Positions 22,812 through 32,600 of a DNA stretch of 64,000 bases are shown one piece after another. Numbering within the stretch: the first letter of the stretch is position 1; the number at the start of each line of letters is the position of its first letter. A program made the translations under genes and the position numbers. The stretch covers positions 124,001-188,000 of the forward strand of contig CAJQUW010005335.1 in assembly GCA_907163375.1 (NCBI GenBank). Reading direction: 5' to 3'. The notes below the pieces were generated by a model. The model was not told where the DNA came from and ran no database searches. It worked only from the letters and a program-made list of their open reading frames with translations. Origin of the DNA: Prostheceraeus crozeri. Lineage: Eukaryota; Platyhelminthes; Polycladida; Euryleptidae.

Positions 22812-25800
22812 TTGAACAGAGATGATAGAATGATTTCTCTTTCAGGTGATGCGAGTTCCAGCTCAGAACTGTCGCGATATGGTAACGAGTGGGAATGTGC
22901 TGACTGTGGGCACATCTTCACGAGGAAATGGGATCTCACCCGACACATCAAGCGAGGTGTTTGTCGACCTAAGCCGGCATCAATCTCCGAAGGTAGGGAT
23001 GATTCTGTTAACGATGTCTCCTTTTCTTGCGACTTGTGCATTCAGTCTTTCGAGACACGTTTTGAACTATCTTCGCACAGACTTCAACATACACACACGA
23101 ACGATACCTACACCAACGGTACCTCCTCTATCCGACTCACTGAGGTGTCCATAAATAATTTAGTGAGGAACTACCAGATGGACTCCTCAGAAACCATTGC
23201 TAACTTTGAGGAATGGTTTCATCAAAATTCATCATTGATAGAAGCGGTCTTCAACAATTTAGACAATTTTAGGATGAAGGCGCTCATCTATCTTAAAATA
23301 AAATATGTAAAAATCGACCACCATACTGGACAAATAATAGAGAGGTTAGAGTTTCACATACCCTCCTCTCCTGCAACCGAGGTTGTAGACTATGAGTCTT
23401 GGATAAATTTTCACATCCAAGGATTAAAATTAAATATTGATAAATTTAACGAGCGCGATAGCGGTCTCATTTTTGACGGCATTGAGTCCGCCTTATTTAA
23501 AATCAGTCTATTAGGAAATCATAGTGGTCGAGGCTCCTTTAAACTTCCAAAAAATTTAAAAAACAAAACAGCAGTCATCAATGTCGATTGCGAATCGCAA
23601 TGTTTTAAATATGCTGTCCTCTCCATTCTCCACTATAATGACATCAATGCGAATCGAAATCGCACATATAGCTATAGGCAGTGGGAGAATGAATTAAACT
23701 TCGATGACTGTAATAGTGACGATATGAAAATTAAAGATATAGAAAAATTTGAAAAATTGAACAACATTAAAATAGTTCTCCATGTTTGGGAAAAAGGATT
23801 GAAGGGTGTGCGCTACAACTCGCGTTCGAGTTGTTATGAACGTACAGTAAACCTGTTATTAGTAAAACAGGATGATAGTGAGGAATGGCACTACTGCGGT
23901 ATTCCCAAAATCTCTCGCTTATACCACCACTTAGAAAACTCGAGTAGAGAGTTATATTACTGCGACAGATGTATTCGCCACTTTAGGAGGAAAACTAAAT
24001 TTGAAACTCATTATGAGTGGTGTAAGCGAGGTAAACTGCAAATGGAACGCATGCCCAAAGATAAGGAGTTTTCATATAGAGAGAATGGTGATGAACTAAG
24101 TCCTCTTCGTGTCATCTATGCTGACATCGAATGCTATATCGATGATAACATCCATCGACCAGCAGCCATTTCCTGCTATGAAGTATGGCATGATCACTTT
24201 AGGAGTAGGCAAAATAAAATGCGCGTCTGGCAAGGTGAGGATTGTATTTACCAATTCCTACAATTCCTCGAACAGGCTGTAAAATTTCAACAAAAGTATG
24301 ATGGTGAACTCTATCGCAGATCATTGCATATGACAGCAGATGATCAAGCAAAATTTGATAGTTGCAACGTTTGCCCCAAATGTAGGAAAACATTTGACGA
24401 TGATAAGATTAAGAAAGTGCGCGACCATGATCACATCACTGGTAAATTTAGAAACGCACTCTGTTCAAAATGTAATTTTTCGCTGAGGATGAAGCGGCGT
24501 ACATTACCCGTCATTTTCCATAATTTCAAGGGCTACGACAGCCATATGATAATAAAAGGAGGTTTAGGTCAAATGAAAGAGTGGAAGCTTGATGTAATAG
24601 CGCAAACGAGAGAGAAGTTTATGGCCATGACAGCAAAAGTGCCTGTCGATAAAACTAAAGAAAATAAGACGGTCTATTTTGATATAAAATTTTTAGATTC
24701 CTACCAATTTATGACTGCATCACTGGCCTCTCTCGTGCAAAATCTAAAGTCTCTTCCACTAACACAAAATCTTAAGAAACAATATCCAAATCTAACCGAT
24801 GAAGTCATCACACGGAAAGGAGTCTTTCCATATGCATATTTTGATGCAATTAGTAAACTCGGCGAGACTTCTCTTCCGCCCATAGATAAATTTAAAAATG
24901 ATTTGACCGGTGCAGAATGTAAGACCGAAGATTATGATCATGCACAAGATGCATGGATAAAATTTGACTGCCATACATTTGGTGAATATATGATTGCCTA
25001 CCTTAAGTTAGATGTATTTTTGCTGGCTGATGTATTTCAGGAGTTTCGACGAGTGGCATTAGAAGAAGATAAGTTAGATCCCGTCCACTTTGTCAGTCTG
25101 CCAGCCATGTCATTTAAGTCTGCTTTTAAAATGACTGGTGAGACCATTCATCTCTTACAAGATCCAGAGATGTATAATTTATTTGAGCGAGGAATTCGCG
25201 GTGGTCTCACATTTGTAAATAAACATAGGTTAAAATCAAAAATAGTAGGCAATGACCAGACTCATCTGAAGTATTATGACCAAAATAATTTGTATGGTAG
25301 TTCATTATCCAAACCGCTACCTCACTCTGAGTTTAGCTGGTTAGATGATAGTGAAATTCAACATTTCTCCAACCCTTCCAACATACTAGCAATTCCAGAT
25401 GAAGGTGATTGGGGATATTATTTTGAGATAGATCTAATCTATCCAAATAATATTAAACATAAAACCGTGGATTTTCCACTCGCACCCGAATCAGGTGAAG
25501 TGACCAAAGATATGTTTTCCGACTTTATGAAACAATTTCATAAAGATTTAGAATCATGCGGTCAACCCGACTATAAGCCTTGCCGCAAACTTTTACTCAC
25601 CCAGTATGATAAAGAAAACTATCTAGTCCACTTTAGCATCTTAAAATTTTATTTAGAAATGGGTATGATTTTAAAAAGAGTTCACCGCATTATTAAATTT
25701 AGACAGAAAGCCTTCCTCAAACCATATATTGATAGCAACAGCCAGAAACGTGCACTAGCCCAAAATAATTTTGAAAAAGATTTTTATAAATATAAGAACA

Positions 25801-26627
25801 ACAGTCTATTTGGTAAGACGATGGAGGATGTTAGAAAGCGCGTAAACTACAAACTAGTTAATGATGATCAAAAGTATCACAAATTGGTCTCATCACCTAT
25901 ATTCATCGATAGAGACATTATCGATGAGGACCTTATAGGTGTTAAAATGATAAAATCTGAAGTTGAGTTGTGCAAACCCATCTATATTGGTCAAGCTGTA
26001 CTAGATTACTCTAAGCTTGAAATGTACCAACTCTTTTATAAAATACTAAAACCATGTCCTCTCGTAAAAGAGGTTCGTTTGTTGGGTGGTGATACAGATA
26101 GTTTCTTCTTAGGTATTACCACTCAAAAAGATTTAAATTTCAATGAAGTAGGAAAATCTTTAGAAAGATATTTTGATACATCAAATTATCCTGCTGATCA
26201 TCCACTCTACTCCATCAAAAATAAGGCAAAACTTGGCTGCTTTAAGGATGAGACAGCAGGGAAGGAGATAGCTGAAATGATTCTCCTCCGTCCAAAAATG
26301 TACAGTATGAAATTAAAGGATAGCGACGATAGCATTAAGCGCGCTAAAGGCATATCAAAATCCATTGTGCAAAATATGAAACATAAGAATTTCAGGAAAG
26401 CCTATAGAAATAAAAATATAACGTTTGTCAATATGACAATCTTAAAATCTAAGTCGCATGAGATCAAAACTCATACTTTTAGGAAACGGGCGCTTTCAGC
26501 ATGGGAGGATAAAAGGTGCTGGCTAGAACACAACATATCTCTTCCACATGGACATCCTGACACAAACATACCACCACCCAAAAGAATTAAACTCACACTA
26601 CCACATTCAGGAGACGTCTTAGCATAA
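22812..26627 (+). CDS. polB: Protein-primed family B DNA polymerase, left arm
   Basis: 1271-residue open frame. C2H2-like fingers lie at about 27-51, 70-92 and near 392-415. A CFKYAVLSILHYN block near 260 matches a module common in metazoan Polinton-type polymerases. The 3'-5' exonuclease shows ADIEC (D438, E440), HNFKGYDSH (570-578) and YLKLDV (730-735). Between the first two is an HNH/endonuclease VII-like zinc motif, CPKC at 521-524, RDHDH, then CSKC. The polymerase core has motif A with D823 (YDQNNLYG), motif B KNNSLFGK (995-1002), motif C GDTDS (D1094, D1096) and RPKMY (1160-1164). It would copy the linear element using a terminal protein as primer. The frame opens without ATG, and the first residues are likely intronic. 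A fossil part; it looks open. Confidence 0.9.
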   Translation: MNRDDRMISLSGDASSSSELSRYGNEWECADCGHIFTRKWDLTRHIKRGVCRPKPASISEGRDDSVNDVSFSCDLCIQSFETRFELSSHRLQHTHTNDTYTNGTSSIRLTEVSINNLVRNYQMDSSETIANFEEWFHQNSSLIEAVFNNLDNFRMKALIYLKIKYVKIDHHTGQIIERLEFHIPSSPATEVVDYESWINFHIQGLKLNIDKFNERDSGLIFDGIESALFKISLLGNHSGRGSFKLPKNLKNKTAVINVDCESQCFKYAVLSILHYNDINANRNRTYSYRQWENELNFDDCNSDDMKIKDIEKFEKLNNIKIVLHVWEKGLKGVRYNSRSSCYERTVNLLLVKQDDSEEWHYCGIPKISRLYHHLENSSRELYYCDRCIRHFRRKTKFETHYEWCKRGKLQMERMPKDKEFSYRENGDELSPLRVIYADIECYIDDNIHRPAAISCYEVWHDHFRSRQNKMRVWQGEDCIYQFLQFLEQAVKFQQKYDGELYRRSLHMTADDQAKFDSCNVCPKCRKTFDDDKIKKVRDHDHITGKFRNALCSKCNFSLRMKRRTLPVIFHNFKGYDSHMIIKGGLGQMKEWKLDVIAQTREKFMAMTAKVPVDKTKENKTVYFDIKFLDSYQFMTASLASLVQNLKSLPLTQNLKKQYPNLTDEVITRKGVFPYAYFDAISKLGETSLPPIDKFKNDLTGAECKTEDYDHAQDAWIKFDCHTFGEYMIAYLKLDVFLLADVFQEFRRVALEEDKLDPVHFVSLPAMSFKSAFKMTGETIHLLQDPEMYNLFERGIRGGLTFVNKHRLKSKIVGNDQTHLKYYDQNNLYGSSLSKPLPHSEFSWLDDSEIQHFSNPSNILAIPDEGDWGYYFEIDLIYPNNIKHKTVDFPLAPESGEVTKDMFSDFMKQFHKDLESCGQPDYKPCRKLLLTQYDKENYLVHFSILKFYLEMGMILKRVHRIIKFRQKAFLKPYIDSNSQKRALAQNNFEKDFYKYKNNSLFGKTMEDVRKRVNYKLVNDDQKYHKLVSSPIFIDRDIIDEDLIGVKMIKSEVELCKPIYIGQAVLDYSKLEMYQLFYKILKPCPLVKEVRLLGGDTDSFFLGITTQKDLNFNEVGKSLERYFDTSNYPADHPLYSIKNKAKLGCFKDETAGKEIAEMILLRPKMYSMKLKDSDDSIKRAKGISKSIVQNMKHKNFRKAYRNKNITFVNMTILKSKSHEIKTHTFRKRALSAWEDKRCWLEHNISLPHGHPDTNIPPPKRIKLTLPHSGDVLA

Positions 26628-26832
26628 TCATCCTTAACTTAGTATTTTGATGTTGATTTCTGTAGATAAACATTGTTGTTTTATGTATCGCATGAGATTG
26701 TTTTTTCCTTGTGAATATGTGTCCACATCTGTACATTCCCCATGTGATGACTTTTCCACTGAAAGACATTTTTCCTATCCCTGTATATTTCCACCCTTCA
26801 CGAAGTAAAAAGACTTTTTGTATATAACAATG

Positions 26833-26917
26833 TTTATTGAAGTGCGCTCATGTATATATTTTCAGTGGATGTTGTATAAAGTCTATTGCTTCACATTCAT
26901 GTACATATTTCAATAAA
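26833..26917. terminator. Overlapping convergent poly(A) signals, left arm
   Basis: AATAAA on the plus strand at 26,912-26,917 suits the polymerase transcript. AATAAA on the minus strand at 26,833-26,838 suits the convergent gene ending at 26,933. The two 3' ends would overlap by roughly 80-100 bases. The mirror is at about 29,396-29,480. Confidence 0.45.
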
Positions 26918-26932
26918 TGTTGTATAAAGACT

Positions 26933-28222
26933 TCACTTTGTTTTCCGAAACACTAACGTTATGAGGGATTTAGTATCTTTCACATGGATGCACTCTTGTA
27001 AACCATTGGTAATTTTGATAGCAATAGAGGGTATAGTTTGTTTGACGACGGGATGATAGAAAATAGATTCAAACATCTTCTCGACTATTCCATATGAAGC
27101 GTCTTTATCATGAATGAAATCACGTAAAATGTATTCTTTTTTCTCACCAACAGAAATAGGTAGAATCAAATCACTTTGAATGTAAAGGTGCTGTTCATGT
27201 TTATCAAGTGTCATTGGTGTTTCTATACCAATCGTATGCGCAGCAGCAAACACAGTTTGTAGCATTGAAAAACCAAAGAGTTTTTTCAAATTTTTACTCA
27301 ATTGACATTGAATGTCATCACCCAGTTTCAGAACAACGCGTTGATTTTCAATTGAAAACGAAATGTGGTGTGTCTTTGCATCATATTTACTTTTCATCAC
27401 ATGCTTCAACTTCTGTTGTATATAAGGATTTACTACATGAATGAAGCTTTCAACTGTATGATATAGACGCGGCATTATATTGATAGCAACTTTAGATTCT
27501 TCATAAGACTGGTAAATTTTCTTGATGCGATCGCCATAGATGTCCACCCACCATTCATCATTAACTGAATCAGCTTTAGTGTGATATTCATGAGAACCAT
27601 ACACCACACCGCTTCCAATAATAGGCGTATAATGTCTTACAAAATGACGCAAGGTTGGAGAGAAATAAACTGTAAGTTTGTCATTATATTTCTGAATAAC
27701 CAACTTATTTTTGTCCGCCATAATTTTCTCTCCATACTTCTTACCCACAGTCTCATTCCATCGTTTTACTAACTCAATAAGTGATAAAGGTTGAACACCG
27801 CGCTTTTTCAAAATGATGCGTTCTTCGCATTCTACAACATCTTCATCAAATATTTTAAATCTATAATGAAATTTGTTGATTCGAGTTGAATAAACTTTTT
27901 TAACATTTGCAGTAGCAATTGACGTTAGATGTAGTCCATGACCAAAACCAAGATGTGGATAGAATTCACTATCCAACCTCAGCGTAAGACCTTTAGTAAA
28001 AGAATGAAAGCGGAGGAACTGTCTCCCACTCCAATGATAGATAGTAAACTCATAAGCTTTCTGATTTTTATTCTTCATGATGGAAGTATTACCACTGTTG
28101 AATGCCTTAATAATTTTCTCATTCCCAAATGGCTCATAAGAATCTGATTTTATCTGAATCCATTCATAGTTCCACTTTCCATCTGATGTTAAATTGTATG
28201 GGAACTGAAATGCATTATTCAT
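26933..28222 (-). CDS. Convergent element protein, possible virion protein, left arm
   Basis: Read from the ATG of MNNAFQFPYNLTSDGKWNY, which lies in the central spacer, this gives about 429 residues. The open frame extends further upstream, but those residues read into the opposite arm and look meaningless. The sequence is mixed alpha/beta in flavour, rich in aromatic and beta-type residues, with no membrane segment. The C-terminus (an isoleucine-rich strand pattern ending TLVFRK) resembles that of uncharacterised proteins often found beside PolB in animal Polinton-like elements, which makes a capsid or other structural role possible. This is inference, since no catalytic motif was found. 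It converges on the polymerase gene with about 300 bp between stops. A fossil part. Confidence 0.55.
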   Translation of the reverse strand: MNNAFQFPYNLTSDGKWNYEWIQIKSDSYEPFGNEKIIKAFNSGNTSIMKNKNQKAYEFTIYHWSGRQFLRFHSFTKGLTLRLDSEFYPHLGFGHGLHLTSIATANVKKVYSTRINKFHYRFKIFDEDVVECEERIILKKRGVQPLSLIELVKRWNETVGKKYGEKIMADKNKLVIQKYNDKLTVYFSPTLRHFVRHYTPIIGSGVVYGSHEYHTKADSVNDEWWVDIYGDRIKKIYQSYEESKVAINIMPRLYHTVESFIHVVNPYIQQKLKHVMKSKYDAKTHHISFSIENQRVVLKLGDDIQCQLSKNLKKLFGFSMLQTVFAAAHTIGIETPMTLDKHEQHLYIQSDLILPISVGEKKEYILRDFIHDKDASYGIVEKMFESIFYHPVVKQTIPSIAIKITNGLQECIHVKDTKSLITLVFRKTK

Positions 28223-28227
28223 CGTTA
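28086..28227. other. Unpaired centre of the palindrome
   Basis: The left arm can be matched to the right arm up to 28,085 and from 28,228. The 142 bp between are present once. They lie within the left copy of the convergent gene. The centre is therefore not a perfect hairpin tip. Confidence 0.85.
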
Positions 28228-28234
28228 TTCCATC

Positions 28235-29380
28235 ATGAAGAATAAAAATCAGAAAGCTTATGAGTTTACTATCTATCATTGGAGTGGGAGACAGTTCCTC
28301 CGCTTTCATTCTTTTACTAAAGGTCTTACGCTGAGGTTGGATAGTGAATTCTATCCACATCTTGGTTTTGGTCATGGACTACATCTAACGTCAATTGCTA
28401 CTGCAAATGTTAAAAAAGTTTATTCAACTCGAATCAACAAATTTCATTATAGATTTAAAATATTTGATGAAGATGTTGTAGAATGCGAAGAACGCATCAT
28501 TTTGAAAAAGCGCGGTGTTCAACCTTTATCACTTATTGAGTTAGTAAAACGATGGAATGAGACTGTGGGTAAGAAGTATGGAGAGAAAATTATGGCGGAC
28601 AAAAATAAGTTGGTTATTCAGAAATATAATGACAAACTTACAGTTTATTTCTCTCCAACCTTGCGTCATTTTGTAAGACATTATACGCCTATTATTGGAA
28701 GCGGTGTGGTGTATGGTTCTCATGAATATCACACTAAAGCTGATTCAGTTAATGATGAATGGTGGGTGGACATCTATGGCGATCGCATCAAGAAAATTTA
28801 CCAGTCTTATGAAGAATCTAAAGTTGCTATCAATATAATGCCGCGTCTATATCATACAGTTGAAAGCTTCATTCATGTAGTAAATCCTTATATACAACAG
28901 AAGTTGAAGCATGTGATGAAAAGTAAATATAATGCAAAGACACACCACATTTCGTTTTCAATTGAAAATCAACGCGTTGTTCTGAAACTGGGTGATGACA
29001 TTCAATGTCAATTGAGTAAAAATTTGAAAAAACTCTTTGGTTTTTCAATGCTACAAACTGTGTTTGCTGCTGCGCATACGATTGGTATAGAAACACCAAT
29101 GACACTTGATAAACATGAACAGCACCTTTACATTCAAAGTGATTTGATTCTACCTATTTCTGTTGGTGAGAAAAAAGAATACATTTTACGTGATTTCATT
29201 CATGATAAAGACGCTTCATATGGAATAGTCGAGAAGATGTTTGAATCTATTTTCTATCATCCCGTCGTCAAACAAACTATACCCTCTATTGCTATCAAAA
29301 TTACCAATGGTTTACAAGAGTGCATCCATGTGAAAGATACTAAATCCCTCATAACGTTAGTGTTTCGGAAAACAAAGTGA
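28235..29380 (+). CDS. Convergent element protein, right arm
   Basis: The 381-residue right-arm counterpart of 26,933-28,222, almost identical over the shared length and starting at an ATG (MKNKNQKAYEFTIYHW) just inside the right arm. Function is unknown, possibly structural. It converges on the right-arm polymerase. A fossil part. Confidence 0.5.
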   Translation: MKNKNQKAYEFTIYHWSGRQFLRFHSFTKGLTLRLDSEFYPHLGFGHGLHLTSIATANVKKVYSTRINKFHYRFKIFDEDVVECEERIILKKRGVQPLSLIELVKRWNETVGKKYGEKIMADKNKLVIQKYNDKLTVYFSPTLRHFVRHYTPIIGSGVVYGSHEYHTKADSVNDEWWVDIYGDRIKKIYQSYEESKVAINIMPRLYHTVESFIHVVNPYIQQKLKHVMKSKYNAKTHHISFSIENQRVVLKLGDDIQCQLSKNLKKLFGFSMLQTVFAAAHTIGIETPMTLDKHEQHLYIQSDLILPISVGEKKEYILRDFIHDKDASYGIVEKMFESIFYHPVVKQTIPSIAIKITNGLQECIHVKDTKSLITLVFRKTK

Positions 29381-29685
29381 AGTCTTTATACAACATTTAT
29401 TGAAATATGTACATGAATGTGAAGCAATAGACTTTATACAACATCCACTGAAAATATATACATGAGCGCACTTCAATAAACATTGTTATATACAAAAAGT
29501 CTTTTTACTTCGTGAAGGGTGGAAATATACAGGGATAGGAAAAATGTCTTTCAGTGGAAAAGTCATCACATGGGGAATGTACAGATGTGGACACATATTC
29601 ACAAGGAAAAAACAATCTCATGCGATACATAAAACAACAATGTTTATCTACAGAAATCAACATCAAAATACTAAGTTAAGGATGA

Positions 29686-32600
29686 TTATGCTAAGACGTC
29701 TCCTGAATGTGGTAGTGTGAGTTTAATTCTTTTGGGTGGTGGTATGTTTGTGTCAGGATGTCCATGTGGAAGAGATATGTTGTGTTCTAGCCAGCACCTT
29801 TTATCCTCCCATGCTGAAAGCGCCCGTTTCCTAAAAGTATGAGTTTTGATCTCATGCGACTTAGATTTTAAGATTGTCATATTGACAAACGTTATATTTT
29901 TATTTCTATAGGCTTTCCTGAAATTCTTATGTTTCATATTTTGCACAATGGATTTTGATATGCCTTTAGCGCGCTTAATGCTATCGTCGCTATCCTTTAA
30001 TTTCATACTGTACATTTTTGGACGGAGGAGAATCATTTCAGCTATCTCCTTCCCTGCTGTCTCATCCTTAAAGCAGCCAAGTTTTGCCTTATTTTTGATG
30101 GAGTAGAGTGGATGATCAGCAGGATAATTTGATGTATCAAAATATCTTTCTAAAGATTTTCCTACTTCATTGAAATTTAAATCTTTTTGAGTGGTAATAC
30201 CTAAGAAGAAACTATCTGTATCACCACCCAACAAACGAACCTCTTTTACGAGAGGACATGGTTTTAGTATTTTATAAAAGAGTTGGTACATTTCAAGCTT
30301 AGAGTAATCTAGTACAGCTTGACCAATATAGATGGGTTTGCACAACTCAACTTCAGATTTTATCATTTTAACACCTATAAGGTCCTCATCGATAATGTCT
30401 CTATCGATGAATAGAGGTGATGAGACCAATTTGTGATACTTTTGATCATCATTAACTAGTTTGTAGTTTACGCGCTTTCTAACATCCTCCATCGTCTTAC
30501 CAAATAGACTGTTGTTCTTATATTTATAAAAATCTTTTTCAAAATTATTTTGGGCTAGTGCACGTTTCTGGCTGTTGCTATCAATATATGGTTTGAGGAA
30601 GGCTTTCTGTCTAAATTTAATAATGCGGTGAACTCTTTTTAAAATCATACCCATTTCTAAATAAAATTTTAAGATGCTAAAGTGGACTAGATAGTTTTCT
30701 TTATCATACTGGGTGAGTAAAAGTTTGCGGCAAGGCTTATAGTCGGGTTGACCGCATGATTCTAAATCTTTATGAAATTGTTTCATAAAGTCGGAAAACA
30801 TATCTTTGGTCACTTCACCTGATTCGGGTGCGAGTGGAAAATCCACGGTTTTATGTTTAATATTATTTGGATAGATTAGATCTATCTCAAAATAATATCC
30901 CCAATCACCTTCATCTGGAATTGCTAGTATGTTGGAAGGGTTGGAGAAATGTTGAATTTCACTATCATCTAACCAGCTAAACTCAGAGTGAGGTAGCGGT
31001 TTGGATAATGAACTACCATACAAATTATTTTGGTCATAATACTTCAGATGAGTCTGGTCATTGCCTACTATTTTTGATTTTAACCTATGTTTATTTACAA
31101 ATGTGAGACCACCGCGAATTCCTCGCTCAAATAAATTATACATCTCTGGATCTTGTAAGAGATGAATGGTCTCACCAGTCATTTTAAAAGCAGACTTAAA
31201 TGACATGGCTGGCAGACTGACAAAGTGGACGGGATCTAACTTATCTTCTTCTAATGCCACTCGTCGAAACTCCTGAAATACATCAGCCAGCAAAAATACA
31301 TCTAACTTAAGGTAGGCAATCATATATTCACCAAATGTATGGCAGTCAAATTTTATCCATGCATCTTGTGCATGATCATAATCTTCGGTCTTACATTCTG
31401 CACCGGTCAAATCATTTTTAAATTTATCTATGGGCGGAAGAGAAGTCTCGCCGAGTTTACTAATTGCATCAAAATATGCATATGGAAAGACTCCTTTCCG
31501 TGTGATGACTTCATCGGTTAGATTTGGATATTGTTTCTTAAGATTTTGTGTTAGTGGAAGAGACTTTAGATTTTGCACGAGAGAGGCCAGTGATGCAGTC
31601 ATAAATTGGTAGGAATCTAAAAATTTTATATCAAAATAGACCGTCTTATTTTCTTTAGTTTTATCGACAGGCACTTTTGCTGTCATGGCCATAAACTTCT
31701 CTCTCGTTTGCGCTATTACATCAAGCTTCCACTCTTTCATTTGACCTAAACCTCCTTTTATTATCATATGGCTGTCGTAGCCCTTGAAATTATGGAAAAT
31801 GACGGGTAATGTACGCCGCTTCATCCTCAGCGAAAAATTACATTTTGAACAGAGTGCGTTTCTAAATTTACCAGTGATGTGATCATGGTCGCGCACTTTC
31901 TTAATCTTATCATCGTCAAATGTTTTCCTACATTTGGGGCAAACGTTGCAACTATCAAATTTTGCTTGATCATCTGCTGTCATATGCAATGATCTGCGAT
32001 AGAGTTCACCATCATACTTTTGTTGAAATTTTACAGCCTGTTCGAGGAATTGTAGGAATTGGTAAATACAATCCTCACCTTGCCAGACGCGCATTTTATT
32101 TTGCCTACTCCTAAAGTGATCATGCCATACTTCATAGCAGGAAATGGCTGCTGGTCGATGGATGTTATCATCGATATAGCATTCGATGTCAGCATAGATG
32201 ACACGAAGAGGACTTAGTTCATCACCATTCTCTCTATATGAAAACTCCTTATCTTTGGGCATGCGTTCCATTTGCAGTTTACCTCGCTTACACCACTCAT
32301 AATGAGTTTCAAATTTAGTTTTCCTCCTAAAGTGGCGAATACATCTGTCGCAGTAATATAACTCTCTACTCGAGTTTTCTAAGTGGTGGTATAAGCGAGA
32401 GATTTTGGGAATACCGCAGTAGTGCCATTCCTCACTATCATCCTGTTTTACTAATAACAGGTTTACTGTACGTTCATAACAACTCGAACGCGAGTTGTAG
32501 CGCACACCCTTCAATCCTTTTTCCCAAACATGGAGAACTATTTTAATGTTGTTCAATTTTTCAAATTTTTCTATATCTTTAATTTTCATATCGTCACTAT

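Noticed and set aside
28086-28375. 5' extension of the convergent frame to 480 residues
   Set aside because: The added residues read the antisense of the opposite arm; the frame is open by symmetry only.
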